Assembly: GCF_029962835.1 (NCBI RefSeq)
Contig: NC_080588.1
Coordinates: 10,000,001 to 10,064,000, forward strand
Direction of reading: 5' to 3'
DNA length: 64,000 nucleotides
Source of the DNA: Magnolia sinica
Lineage: Eukaryota; Streptophyta; Magnoliopsida; Magnoliales; Magnoliaceae
Part shown: positions 1 to 11,372 of the stretch, in pieces
How the letters are laid out: the number at the start of each line of letters is the position of its first letter
Numbering within the stretch: the first letter of the stretch is position 1
Notes under the pieces: model-generated
What the model was told of the DNA's origin: nothing
The model's database searches: none
What the model saw: only the letters and a program-made list of their open reading frames with translations
Position numbers and translations under genes: made by a program

Positions 1-419
1 ATGTATATTTACAATTTTTAGGTATAATTTTATAAGTGGCCAGACTAGGAGTTAAAACAGCCTGATTTTTTGAATAAAAGCCAAAAATGTTTACCCCCAA
101 GCTTGATTCCTGATGAATGCAATGCGGTGGATTAACATGTTTTATGACACGTGTGGTGGATGAGTCACCAACATTTAAAAAAATGGTGTAAATGCACATG
201 CTAGTCTAACACTTCAATCATATTTCTCAATATATATATGAATGCCTATGCCAGTAACATAAAAGAAATAAAAATATAAAAAAACAAATTCAAATTGATG
301 TCACAATCTGACAAACCCAAAAAAAAATAATTCTGGAATTCCTTTCAGGATCTTAAGACAATCCACTGACATCACCATCATTACCTTTAAATCCCATCCA
401 ATCCACCCTAATCCCTTTA
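1..419. other. No gene recognised (AT-rich flank)
   Basis: I see no coding region, RNA gene or clear repeat terminus in this AT-rich stretch. The phrase around 161-180 (gagtcaccaacattt) recurs in similar form near 9595, which suggests dispersed repeat DNA. Confidence 0.4.
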
Positions 420-1021
420 GGGCCTGTTTGGCCGGACCGATCCCACGGTATTAGGTGGGATGGGATTAAAAAAACATCATTATTACCCATGGCAGGGACT
501 GTTCCCTGATACCATGGGATAAGCTTAATTCCCTTTTTTGTTTGCAATACGGTGGTACATTGAAAGGAGATACCCACTATCATTTGAAACGATTGACAAT
601 AACATACATGTGTTATATCTGAACCGTTCATTTGTTTTGTAACCTCATTTTGTGGCATGGGCTTAAAAATGAGGCAGATCCAAAACTTATGTGGCCCAAA
701 GAAGTTTTCAATGGTAAGTATTCAATCCCCATTGCTTTCTATGGTGGGGTCCACTTGAGATTTAGATCTACTTGATTTTTTGGCCCATGCTCTAAAATGA
801 TCTCGAAAAATGGGTGGACGGTGTGGATATGGCCCACACATCATGGTGGGACCTACACAACTTGCTAACATTGAGTGATATTAGCACGGGACCCGATACG
901 ATTCCATCTAGCCTACTTCCAAGCTTTTACACTCTTCCCAAACGTGGAGTGGAATTGGCACAGGACCAGATGCAATTCCATCCCATCTAAGCCTATGTAA
1001 TCCAGCCGGCCAAATAGGCCC
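420..1021. mobile_element. Tourist-like MITE (PIF/Harbinger type)
   Basis: The left end reads gggcctgtttggccgg (420-435) and the right end ccggccaaataggccc (1006-1021), a 16-bp terminal inverted repeat with one mismatch. Both sides carry the trinucleotide TTA (417-419 and 1022-1024), the target duplication used by PIF/Harbinger elements. There is no transposase, so this is a non-autonomous MITE of about 600 bp. The interior is made of the GTGGTCCAC / GGGCCCAC words found in many MITEs of this window. Confidence 0.75.
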
Positions 1022-1360
1022 TTAAAATTGCTTGGGACGTGTTTGGTTCAAGGGATTAAAAGGGATTGGAAAGTTTAATCCCGGGATTGGCCAGGCGTCC
1101 CAAACAGACCAGAAATAGCAATCCCATAGATCTTGCACCAATCTATTGACGCAACTATCATTACCTTGAAATTTGTACAATCTACTCTAATACCATCCAA
1201 ATCCATCCAATCTGCCCGGCCAAACAGGCCCTAATGGTGGGCATTCAATCACTACAGTTTCCTATGGTGTGGTCCACCTGAAATTTGGCCCTAAAATGAA
1301 GTTGAAAAAATGAATGACCTGCATACACATATTATGGTGGAGCCCACAAAGCATTTTTTG
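1022..1360. mobile_element. MITE fragments with an orphan terminus
   Basis: A second copy of the same terminus, ccggccaaacaggccc (1216-1231) followed by TAA, ends here without a matching left end. The stretch 1038-1110 (gtgtttgg...cccgggattgg...caaacag) looks like an eroded relative. These appear to be nested or truncated MITEs of the family at 420-1021. Confidence 0.45.
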
Positions 1361-1919
1361 GGCCCGTTTGGCGGGAACGAATTGACTACTCCCCCTGCCA
1401 CCAGCCCCGTGGCTGGTGGTCTGTGCTCTGTGGGACCTACCATGATGTATGTTTTTCATCCATTCCGTTTATCCATTTTTAAAGATCATTCTATGGTATT
1501 ATCGAAAAAATTAGAAGGATATAAATATCAGGTGGTCCACACCCCATGAAAACAATACTAATTGGATATCCACCATTAAAATCCTCCTAGGGCCCACTGT
1601 ACTGTTTATTTGACATCCAATCTGTTGATTTGGTCAGACAGACCTAGATGAAGGGAAAACACAAAAATCAGCTTGATCCAAAACTTTTATGGCCACCAAA
1701 ATTTTTTTAATGGTCGACGCTCATTCAACATTGTTTCCTGTAATGTGGTCCACTTGAGATTTGGATATATCTCATTTTTGGTCTCAAATATTACAATTAT
1801 CAGTAAAAATAGATGGACGGCATGGATGAAACACATACATCATGGTGGGGCCCACAGAGCACCGACCACCAGCCATTGGTTGGTGTCAGGGGGAGTAGCC
1901 AGTCCGTTCCCCCGTTTAG
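1361..1919. mobile_element. MITE with roughly 45-bp imperfect inverted ends
   Basis: The left end (about 1361-1410, containing gggaacgaattgactactcc) is matched in reverse complement by the right end (about 1870-1919, containing ggagtagccagtccgttccc), and both are followed inward by a short hairpin of the form accagcc...ggctggt. The interior holds the words shared by a large MITE family here: GAAGGGAAAACACAAAAAT, GTGGTCCACTTGAG and CATCATGGTGGGGCCCA. No coding capacity. Target duplication not resolved. Confidence 0.6.
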
Positions 1920-2180
1920 TTGGGTGGATTGAAAGGGATTGAAAGGTATTATGGTGGATGGCCTGGATTTCTAGGTATTGATGGTGTTGTCAGTGGATTG
2001 TCTTCAGATACATGGGATTGCTATATCCCTGGATTGATATATCCAGTCTGTTTGGCACACTCGGCCAATACTGGGATTAAACCTTACCATCCCTTCCAAT
2101 GCCTCGAGCTAAACGGGTCTCAGGCATTGGCTGTTGATCACCGACTCTGTTTGGCATGCCCGACCAATCCCAGGATTTAA

Positions 2181-2340
2181 CTTCCAATCCCTTCCAATAA
2201 CATCCAAACCCTTCCAATCCGACCGGCCAAACGGCCCTTAGATTTCAGAAACAGAAGGGGCAAATCCTTCCAATCCCTTCCAATAACATCCAATCCCTTC
2301 CAATCCGACCGGCCAAACGGCCCTTACATTTCAGAAACAG
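2181..2340. repeat. Tandem duplication, 86-bp offset
   Basis: The segment 2181-2254 is repeated at 2267-2340 with very few changes. Both copies contain the MITE terminus gaccggccaaacggccctta and end in tttcagaaacag. This is a local duplication that includes a MITE end. Confidence 0.7.
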
Positions 2341-2412
2341 AGAGAGGGGAATGCGGATTAAACCTCTGAAAGATTTGAGAAAGAGATAAAGAGGGAAAAA
2401 GAAATATACTCA

Positions 2413-2549
2413 CCGTACGATGCTTCTTCTTCTTCTACTTCATGCAGCGAAATAGGTTTCGGGAGATGCGGAATGCGGCCTTGAGACTGTGCGAGAGGGT
2501 GAGGGAGATCGGGAGATGAAGAGAGGGCAAGGGAACGAGAGAGACTGAG

Positions 2550-2594
<45 letters not shown>

Positions 2595-2700
2595 CGGAGA
2601 TGGAGAGTGGGTTTCTGTTTTAGAGGGCGAGAGATAATGGCGGTGGGTTGTGTTTTTGGAGGGAGAGGGAGTTTTCGACGGGCGCGTGATGGACGGCCCT
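2413..2700 (-). other. Possible non-coding first exon with a donor site
   Basis: Read on the minus strand, this C/T-rich stretch resembles a plant 5' leader with a long CT microsatellite. It ends at about 2413 in a strong donor-like sequence (tacg|gtgagtat). It lies inside the CACTA terminus at 3151, much as a CT-rich leader lies inside the left end of the CACTA element at 12718. I find no downstream coding exon, so this is only a suggestion. Confidence 0.2.
2552..2588. repeat. (GA)n microsatellite
   Basis: Uninterrupted GA dinucleotides, within the CT-rich (minus strand) leader-like stretch. Confidence 0.9.
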
Positions 2701-2724
2701 GAGCTGTTTTAGGATTTTAGTTAC

Positions 2725-3010
2725 GTGGGGCCCACTGTGATGTATTTCATATATCCACTCCATCCAATAAATTTAAATTATTATTTTAAGGATGATACAA
2801 AATTCATTTAGATCAAATCTTTAAGGTGACCACACAACAAATTAACAGTAAACATTAAATTTATATTATTTCTTATGGTGTGGTCCACCTAGATATTCAA
2901 TCCATATAATTTTTGGACTCATGCAACAAAATTACATATCTGAATTTTTGGACGGCTTAGATCAAATACATATATTCCAGTGGACCTCATGGATCCCTCT
3001 AAGCACCATA
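2725..3010. mobile_element. MITE-family copy (GGGCCCAC type)
   Basis: Contains the family words gtggggcccactgtgatgta, tggtgtggtccacctag and the final ccagtggacctcatgg in the same order as other copies. Termini not defined. Confidence 0.45.
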
Positions 3011-3040
3011 TAGGTTATAGGTTGAGAAGTACATTTTAGC

Positions 3041-3151
3041 TACAGAGAACCTAGGCTATAGCTACGGAAATCCGTAGCTATTTTGCTACGGATTTAATCC
3101 ATAGCTAAAAGCTTTCAACTTCCATAGCCATTACTCGATTTTTTGGTAGTG
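3041..3151 (-). mobile_element. CACTA transposon terminus
   Basis: On the minus strand the element begins at 3151 with CACTACCAAAAAATCGAG, a plant CACTA-type end. It is followed inward by inverted subterminal motifs built on tagctacggatt / aatccgtagcta (about 3055-3110), as expected for transposase binding sites. The matching far end is not identified in the window, so the extent of the element is unknown. Outside the terminus the telomere-like array starts at once. Confidence 0.7.
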
Positions 3152-6100
3152 CTATAACCTAACCTAAACTTAAATCTATAACCTAAACCTAAACCTATAA
3201 CCTAAGTTTATTCTCAAATCCTTAAACCAAAACCTACACCTAATCCTAATCTCAACTCCTTAACCTAAACCTAAACCTGATCCCGAACTGGATCCCGATT
3301 TCCTAAACCTAAACATTAACCTATTCTCAATTCCCTAAACCAATATCTTATAACCTAAACCTAAACCTAAACCTAAACCTATAACCTATAACCTTAACCT
3401 AAACCTAAACTTAAACCTATGACCTATAACCTAAACCTAAACCCAAAACCTAAATGTATTCTCAAATCCCTAAACCTAAACCTACACCTAATCCTAATCT
3501 CAACTCCCTAACCTAAACCTAAACCTAAACTTGAAAACCCAAACCTAAACCCGATCCCGAACCCGAACCTGATTTCCTAAACCTAAACCTTAACCTATTC
3601 TCAATTCCCTAAACCTATAGCTTATAACCTAAACCTATACCTATACCTAAACCTAAACCTAAACCTATAACCTATAACATAAATATAAACCTAAAACCTA
3701 AATGTATTCTCAAATCCCGAAACCTAAACCTACACCTAATTCTAATCTCAAATCCCTAACCTAAACCTAAACCTAAACTTGAAAACCCAAACCTAAACCT
3801 GATCCTGAACCCGAACCCGATTTCCTAAACCTAAACCTCAACCTATTCTCAATTCCCTAAACCTTAACCTATAACCTAACCTAAACCTAAATCTATAACT
3901 TAAACCTACACCTAATCCTAATCTCAACTCCCTAACCTAAACCTAAACCTAAACTTGAAAACCAAAACCTAAACACGATCCCGAACCCGTTTTCCTAAAC
4001 CTAAACTTTAACCTGTTCTCAATTCCCTAAACCTATAGCTTATAACCTAAACCGAAACCTAAACCTATACCTAAACCTAAACCTAAACCTATAACTTATA
4101 ACCTAAACATAAACCTAAAACCTAAATGTATTCTCAAATCCCTAAACCTAAACCTACACCTAATCCTAATCTCAACTCCCTAACTTAAACCTAAACCTAA
4201 ACTTGATAACCCAAACCTAAACCCGATCCGGAACCTGAACCCGATTTCCTAAATCTAAACCTTAACCTATAACCTAACCTATACCTAAATCTATAAGCTA
4301 AACTTAAACCTAAAACCTAAGTGTATTTTCAAATCCTTAAACCTAATCCTACACCTAATCCTAATCTCAACTCCCTAACCTAAACCTAAACCCGATCCCC
4401 AACCCGAACCCGATTTTCTAAACCTAAACATTAACCTATTCTCAATTCCCTAAACATATATCTTATAACCTAAACCTAAACGTAAACCTAAACCTTAACC
4501 TAAACCTAAACCTATAACTTTAACCTAAACCTAAACCTAAACCTGTAACCTATAACCTAAACCTAAACCTAAAACCTAAATGTATTCTCAAATCTTTAAA
4601 CCTAAACCTACACCTAATCTTAATCTCAACTCCCTAACCTAAACCTAAACTTAAACTTGAAAACCCAAACCTAAACCCGATCCCGAACGCGAACCCGATT
4701 TCTTAAACTTAAACCTTAACCTTTTCTCAATTCCCTAACCTATATCTTATAACCTAAACCTAAGCCTAAACCTAAACCTTAACCTAAACCTAAACCTAAA
4801 CCTAAACCTGTAACCTAAAACCTAAACCTAAACCTAAAACCTAAATGTATTCTCAAATCCCTAAACCTAAACCTACACCTAATCCTAATCTCGACTCCCT
4901 AACCTAAACCTAAAACCTAAACTTGAAAACCCAAACCTAAACCTAATCCTGAACCCGAACCCGATTTCCTAAACCTAAACCTCAACCTATTCTCAATTCC
5001 CTAAACCTTAACCTATAACCTAACCAAAACCTAAATCTATAACCTAAACCTATAACCTAAGTTTATTCTCAAATCCTTAAACCTAAACCTACACCTAATC
5101 CTAATCTCAACTCCTTAACCTAAATCTAAACCCGATCCCGAACCTGATCCCGATTTCCTAAACCTAAACATTAACCTATTCTCAATTCCCTAAACCTATA
5201 TCTTATAACCTAAACCTAAACCTAAACCTAAACCTATAACCTATAACCTTAACCTAAACCTGAACTTAAACCTGTAACCTATAACCTAAACCTAAACCTA
5301 AAACCTAAATGTATTCTCAAATCCCTAAACCTAAACCTACACCTAATCCTAATCTCACCTCCCTAACCTAAACCTAAACTTAAACTTGAAAATCCAAACC
5401 TAAACCCGATCCCGAACCCGAACCCGATTTCCTAAACCTAAACCTAAACCTATAACCTATAACCTAAACCTAAACCTAAACCTATAACCTAAGTTTATTC
5501 TCAAATCCTTAAACCTAAACCTACACCTAATCCTAATCTCAACTCCTTAACCTAAATCTAAACCCGATCCCGAACCTGATCCCGATTTCCTAAACCTAAA
5601 CATTAACCTATTCTCAATTCCCTAAACCTATATCTTATAACCTAAACCTAAACCTAAACCTAAACCTATAACCTATAACCTTAACCTAAACCTGAACTTA
5701 AACCTGTAACCTATAACCTAAACCTAAACCGAAAACCTAAATGTATTCTCAAATCCCTAAACCTAAACCTACACCTAATCCTAATCTCACCTCCCTAACC
5801 TAAACCTAAACTTAAACTTGAAAATCCAAACCTAAACCCGATCCCGAACCCGAACCCGATTTCCTAAACCTAAACCTAAACCTATAACCTATAACCTAAA
5901 CATAAACCTAAAACCTAAATGTATTCTCAAATCCCTAAACCTAAACCTACACCTAATCCTAATCTCAAATCCCTAACCTAAACCTAAACATAAACTTGAA
6001 AACCCAAACCTAAACCCGATCCCGAACCCGAACCTGATTTCTTAAACATAAACCTAAATGTATTCTCAAATCCCTAAACCTAAACCAACACCTAATCCTA

Positions 6101-7800
6101 ATCTTAACTCCCTAACCTAAACCTAAACTTAAACTTGAAAACCCAAACCAAAACCCGATCTCGAACTCGAACCCGATTTCCTAATCCTAAACCTTAACCT
6201 ATTCTCAATTCCCTAAACCTATAGCTTATAACCTAAACCTAAACCTAAACCTAAACCTAAACCTACAACCTATAACCTTAACCTAAACCTAAACCTAAAC
6301 CTGTAACCTATAACCTAAACCTAAACCTAACACCTAAATGTATTCTCAAATCCCTAAACCTAAACCTACACCTAATCCTAATCTCAACTCCCTAGCCTAA
6401 ACCTAAACTTGAAAACCCAAACCTAAACCCGATCTCGAACCCGAAGCCGATTTCCTAAACCTAAACCTTAACCTATTCTCAATTCCCTATACCTATAGCT
6501 TATAAGCTATACCTAAACATAAACCTAAACCTAAAACCTAATATATTCTCAAATCCCTAAACCTAAACCTACACCTAATCCTAATCTCAACTCCCTAACC
6601 TAAACTTGAAAATCCAAACCTAAACCCAATCCCGAACTTGAACTCGATTTCCTAAACCTAAACCTTAACCTATTCCCAATTCCCTAAACCTAAACCTAAA
6701 CTTAAACTTTAACCTAAACCAATAACCTATAACCTAAACCTAAAACCTAAATGTATTCTCAAATCCCTAAATCTAAACCTACACCTAATCCTAATCTCAA
6801 CTCCTTAACCTAAACCTAAACCTAAACCCAAACCTAAACTCGATCCTGAACCCGTACCCAATTTCCTAAACCTAAACATTAACATATTCTCAATTCCCAA
6901 AACCTAAAGCTTAACCTAAACCTAAACCTAAACCTAAACCTATAACCTATAACCTAAACCTAAACCTAAAACCTAAATGTATTCTCAAATCCCTAAACCT
7001 AAACCTGCACCTAATCTTAATCTCAACTCTCTAACTTAAACCTAAACCTAAACTTGAAACCCCAAACCTAAACCCGATCCCGAACCCGAACCCGATTTCC
7101 TAAACCTAAACCTGAACCTATAACCTAACCTAAACCTAAACCTATAACCTAAACCTATAACCTAAACATAAGCCTAAAACCTAAACCTAAACCTAAAATC
7201 GAAATGTATTCTCAAATCCCTAAACCTAAACCTACACTTAATCCTAATCTCAACTCCCTAACATAAACCTAAACCTAAACTTGGAAACCCAAACCTAAAC
7301 CCGATCTCGAACCCGAACCCGATTTCCTAAACCTAAACCTTAACCTATAACCTAACATAAACCTAAACCTATTACCTGCACTTATAACCTAAACCTATAA
7401 CTTAAACATAAGCCTAAAACCTAAACCTAAACCTAAAATCGAAATGTATTCTCAAATCCTTGAACCTAAACGTACACCTAATCCTAATCTCAACTCCCTA
7501 ACCTAAACTTGATAACCCAAACCTAAACCTGATCCCAAACTCGGACCCGATTTCCTAAACCTAAACCTTAACCTTAACCTATTCTCAATTCCCTAAAGCT
7601 ATAACCTATATGCTATAACTTATAACTAAAACCTAAACCTTAACTTAAACCTATAACCTAAGCCTAAACCTTAACCTAAACCTAAACCAAAACCTATAAC
7701 CTAAACCGTAACCTATAACCTATAACCTAAACTTATAACCTAAAACCTAATCCTAAACCTAAACCTAACCTAAAACCTAAAACCTAAACCTAAACCTATT
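3152..7800. repeat. Degenerate telomere-like (CCTAAA)n satellite with higher-order units
   Basis: About 4.6 kb made almost wholly of CCTAAA and variants (CCTATAA, CTTAAAC, CCCGAA). The plant telomere repeat is CCCTAAA; here the dominant period is six. The hexamers form a higher-order unit that passes in fixed order through tgtattctcaaatccctaa, acacctaatcctaatctcaa, cttgaaaacccaaacc, gatcccgaacccgaaccc, tttcctaaacc and attctcaattccctaaacc. The motif t(g/t)tattctcaaatc recurs roughly every 180-270 bp, for example at about 3455, 3703, 4127, 4580, 4847, 5309, 5740, 6060, 6340, 6977, 7205 and 7445. No genes. Confidence 0.9.
5049..5901. repeat. 432-bp tandem duplication inside the satellite
   Basis: The block 5049-5480 is repeated at 5481-about 5901 almost without change; I noticed one difference (cctaaaacc against ccgaaaacc). 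Neighbouring higher-order units differ much more, so this looks like a recent unequal exchange. Confidence 0.75.
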
Positions 7801-8715
7801 TTAATGATCAGTTTTATTTTTAAAAAGTGCCCACTTTTTTGGAAGAAGTTTATGCAATTCTTCATGATTCTGAATTATAATGTTTTATTGGTTTAATATT
7901 TTTTTTTCAGGTGAAAGACACAAAAAGAAAATTGTTGCTGATTTTTTTCTTTTTTTATTTATGATGTTAAACTTATATGTATTTATGTGTGGATGAATGT
8001 AATGTAGATAAGATTGCATGTATTTGGATGGATGTAGTTTATGCTTGGATGAATGTAGTTTATGTTGGATTTACGTAGTTTGGGTTGTTTAGATGGATGT
8101 GAATGTGAATATGATGAAATATATTATATAACAGGTGTATATTAGGAAGAATACGATGAAATATATTGTAACAGGTGTATATTGACCCTCATAAAAAGGA
8201 CGGTCTATGGCCGTCCTTTAAAGGCCCATAAGAGACAGTCCATGACAGTCCTTTTTAAGGACGGTCCATGGCCGTCCTTTTAAAGGACGGTCCATGGCCG
8301 TCCTTTTAAAGGACGGTCTATGGCCGTCCTTTAAAGGGCTATAAGAGATGGTCTATGACAGTCCTTTTTAAGGACGGTCCATGACCATCCTTTTAAAGGA
8401 CGGTCTATGGCCGTCCTTTAAAGGCCTATTAGAGACGGCCGACGACAGTCTTTTTTAAGGACGGTTGATGGCCGTCCTTTAAAGGCTCATAAGAGACCAT
8501 CCGAGACCGTCCTTTTTAAGGATGGTTCACGACCGTCCTTTTTTAGGACGGTCCATGACCGTCCTTTTTTCGTCAGTAAAAATGACGGTTTTCGACCGTC
8601 CTTTAAGTAATACGACACGTCAAAATTTGACGGCCCTTGCGACAGTCCATGACCGTCCTTTTTGGTCATTTGAGACGATTTTGGACCGTCCTTTTTTCGC
8701 AGTTTTGGCGTAGTG
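7801..8715 (+). mobile_element. Truncated CACTA element inside the satellite
   Basis: The right end reads ttttggcgtagtg (8703-8715), in reverse complement CACTACGCCAAAA, a CACTA terminus. Inside it lie more than ten subterminal copies of ggacggtccatggccgtcc-type palindromic motifs (8190-8700). The 7915-8190 part (tatgatgttaaactt...ggtgtatatt) is homologous to 10114-10345. There is no CACTA end at the left border near 7800, where satellite sequence stops abruptly, so the 5' part is missing. No coding region. Confidence 0.7.
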
Positions 8716-9385
8716 TTATAGCTTAAACCTAAACCTTAACCTCAACCTATAACCTAAACCTTAACCTTAACCTATATCTAATCTTATAACCTTAACCTAA
8801 ACCAAAACCTATGACCTAAACCTTAACCTATAACCTATAACCTATCACGTAAACTTATAACCTATAACCTGAACCTAAACCTAAAACATAAATGTATTCT
8901 CAAATCCCTAAACCTAAACCTACACCTAATCATAATCTCAACTCCCTAACCTAAACCTAAACCTAAACTTGAAAACCCAAACCTAAACCCGATCCCGAAC
9001 CCGAACCCGGTTTCCTAAACCTAAACCTTAACCTATTCCCAATTCCCTAAAGCTATAACCTATAACCTATAACCTACAACCTAAACTTTAACCTAAACCT
9101 ATAACTTAAACTTAAACCGTAACCTAAACCTAAACCTATAACCTTAACCTAAACCAAAACCTTTAACCTAAAGCTTAACGTATAACCTATAATCTATAAC
9201 CTAACCTAAACCTAAACCTAAAACCTAAACCTAAAACCTAAAACCTAAACCTAAATCTAAAACCTAAATGTATTCTCAAATCCCTTAACCTAAACCTGCA
9301 CCTAATCCTAATCTCAACTCCCTAACTTAAACCTAAACCTAAACTTGGAAACCCAAACTTAAACCTGATCCCGAACCTAAACCCG
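8716..9385. repeat. Continuation of the (CCTAAA)n satellite
   Basis: The same hexamers and the same higher-order sequence blocks resume directly after the CACTA terminus and end near aacccgattgatg (about 9385). The array was therefore one block before the CACTA insertion or rearrangement. Confidence 0.85.
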
Positions 9386-10030
9386 ATTGATGTAATAATG
9401 TAGCCCAATCACATGGCAACAAACCAGAAAATCTTGCTTTGTTGGCAAGCATACTTAAACTCAAGCATCACAATGCATCTATTTCCATCTCCACTATTTA
9501 TCTCTTATACCATAAATTATTTGAGATTTGGATTGATCTCATTTTTAGAGTCATGTCCTAACACAATATGATAATATTAATAGACAAGGTGGATTTGTCA
9601 CCAACATTTTTCCAAGACCCATATAACTTCTCCTTATAAGAAGTTGGGTAGGGCACATGCAGCTTAAATCCATCAAAGGAGATAAGGATCACCTCTCATA
9701 TGTTCTCTCTCTTTTCATTTATTTTTTTTCCATAGGATTGTTTATTTTGTGGTGTCTGCTCAAATATACGTACAACATTTTATCATGTTAATATAATTAT
9801 AAGTGGCCTAATCTTACCTTTCTAAAAATAACTAATAATAATTTCTACCTGATGAGAAATCACCAAGTACCATTAGGCTCAACCCAAAAGATAAATCAGC
9901 ATTTTCTTTCTTTCCTTTTCTTTTAACACGCACTCATACACCAGAGTCGCTTACGGCCACAATGGGTACTTGAACTCGTGACCTTGTATTGAAACTATTT
10001 TGAATCTACCATGAAGGCATGAGTAAGGAT
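9386..10030. other. No gene recognised
   Basis: AT-rich DNA without a convincing reading frame or repeat terminus. A short part near 9930-9990 (cagagtcgcttacgg...ctcgtgacctt) has the look of dispersed repeat DNA. Confidence 0.4.
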
Positions 10031-10351
10031 CTAGGTGTGTGTGCACAGTCAGCGATGTGTTCACCACACTGAATTTTGTGAGCCCCACCAGGAAATGGCT
10101 ATGAATAATTTTTTGTATTTTATTTATGATGTTAAACTTTTATGTATTTATGCATGGATGAATGTGATGTGGATAAGATTGTGTTTAGATGGATGTAAGT
10201 TATGTTTGGATGAATGTAGTTTAGGTTTGGATGGATTTACGTAGTTTGGGTTTAGATGGATATGAATGTGAATATGATGAAATATATTATATAACAGGTG
10301 TATATCAGGAAGAATATATTGCAACAGGTGTATATCAGGAGTATTGTGCTG

Positions 10352-10400
<49 letters not shown>

Positions 10401-11067
10401 TTACCTACGAAATATTTCATCAGTATAAGTCCCATCCACGTTTTTTACCTACGAATATTTTCGTAGGTAAAAGTCTCCACTACGTTTTTACCAATACTTT
10501 ATAAGTGAAAAATATAAGACTTTTACCAACGAAACTTTTCCGATCCACATTTGTTACCTACGAATCTTTTTGTAAGTAAAAGTCTCCTCTACGTTTTTGC
10601 TACTATATTTGTAAGTGAACAATATAAAATATAACACTTTTACCAACAAAAATTTTCGTCGATAAAAGTCACATCCACATTTTTTACCTACGAATATTTT
10701 CATAGGTAAAAGTCTCCTCTACGTTTGTTTCAAAAAATTTTAAGTGAAAAATATAATACTTTTACCAACGAAAATTTTTGTCGGTAAAAGTGGTTTTGTG
10801 CTTTTTACCGACGAATATTTTCGTCGGTAAAAGTCTTACCGCGAAATTTTCAAAATAGCGCGAAAATTTTCTATCTTAAAAATTAAAATACTTTTACCGA
10901 CAAAAATTTTCATCGGTAAAAATATTATTACCGATGAAAAATTTTCGTCGGTAAAAGTGGAGTTCTACCGACGAGAACAAAATTTCGTCAGTAAAAACGT
11001 ACTTTTACCAACGAAATTTTTTTCGTCAGCAAAAATTTCGTTGGTAAAAGTGTTGTTTCTTGTAGTG
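10031..11067 (+). mobile_element. CACTA element 3' part
   Basis: The right end is tttcttgtagtg (11056-11067), the reverse complement of the classic plant CACTA end CACTACAAGAAA. The preceding 600 bp (10430-11055) is a dense field of palindromic subterminal repeats of the type acttttaccgacgaaa / tttcgtcggtaaaagt. The segment 10114-10345 is homologous to 7970-8185 of the CACTA remnant in the satellite, although the two subterminal fields and terminal repeats are unrelated. A left end is not identified. Confidence 0.75.
10354..10397. repeat. (GA)n microsatellite
   Basis: Uninterrupted GA dinucleotides between the CACTA internal module and the subterminal repeat field. Confidence 0.9.
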
Positions 11068-11372
11068 AGGCAACTGAGGCTAAAATTTGGATTTAATCTC
11101 AGTTGGAAACAATGGAAGTTAAAATTTTGATTTAGCCTCATTTCATGACAATTAAAGCTAAAAATGTTCTTTTAGCTTCACTTGAAGATCCGAGACAATA
11201 AAAGTCGTTTTAGCTTTAGTTGTTAAAACCGAGGTTATAGCATTTAGCCATTGTGGTTCCAACCTCAGTTTGGATAATTTAGGTAAAATTAAGGCTAAAG
11301 GCTTTAGCCGCAATTTTTAACCTTTTTATCCATAATTTTGAACCGAGGCTAAATGCCTATTTTCTTGTAGTG
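11068..11372 (+). mobile_element. Second CACTA 3' terminus
   Basis: The stretch ends with tttcttgtagtg (11361-11372), again CACTACAAGAAA in reverse. Its subterminal repeats are of another family, based on ctgaggctaaaa / tttagcctcag / aaccgaggct. Two CACTA 3' ends therefore stand only 305 bp apart, which suggests that the element ending at 11067 inserted into the subterminal field of this one. Confidence 0.65.

Noticed and set aside
8487-8713. Frames over the ggacggtc repeats
   Set aside because: Created by the palindromic CACTA subterminal motifs; not coding.
3152-9385. A true chromosome end or a CRISPR-like array
   Set aside because: The hexamer is degenerate, interstitial, flanked by ordinary DNA on both sides and without spacer structure; this is a plant satellite.
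10231-10435. Frames over the (GA)n run (Arg-Glu repeats or Ser-Leu repeats)
   Set aside because: Produced by the dinucleotide repeat itself; no conserved residues on either strand.
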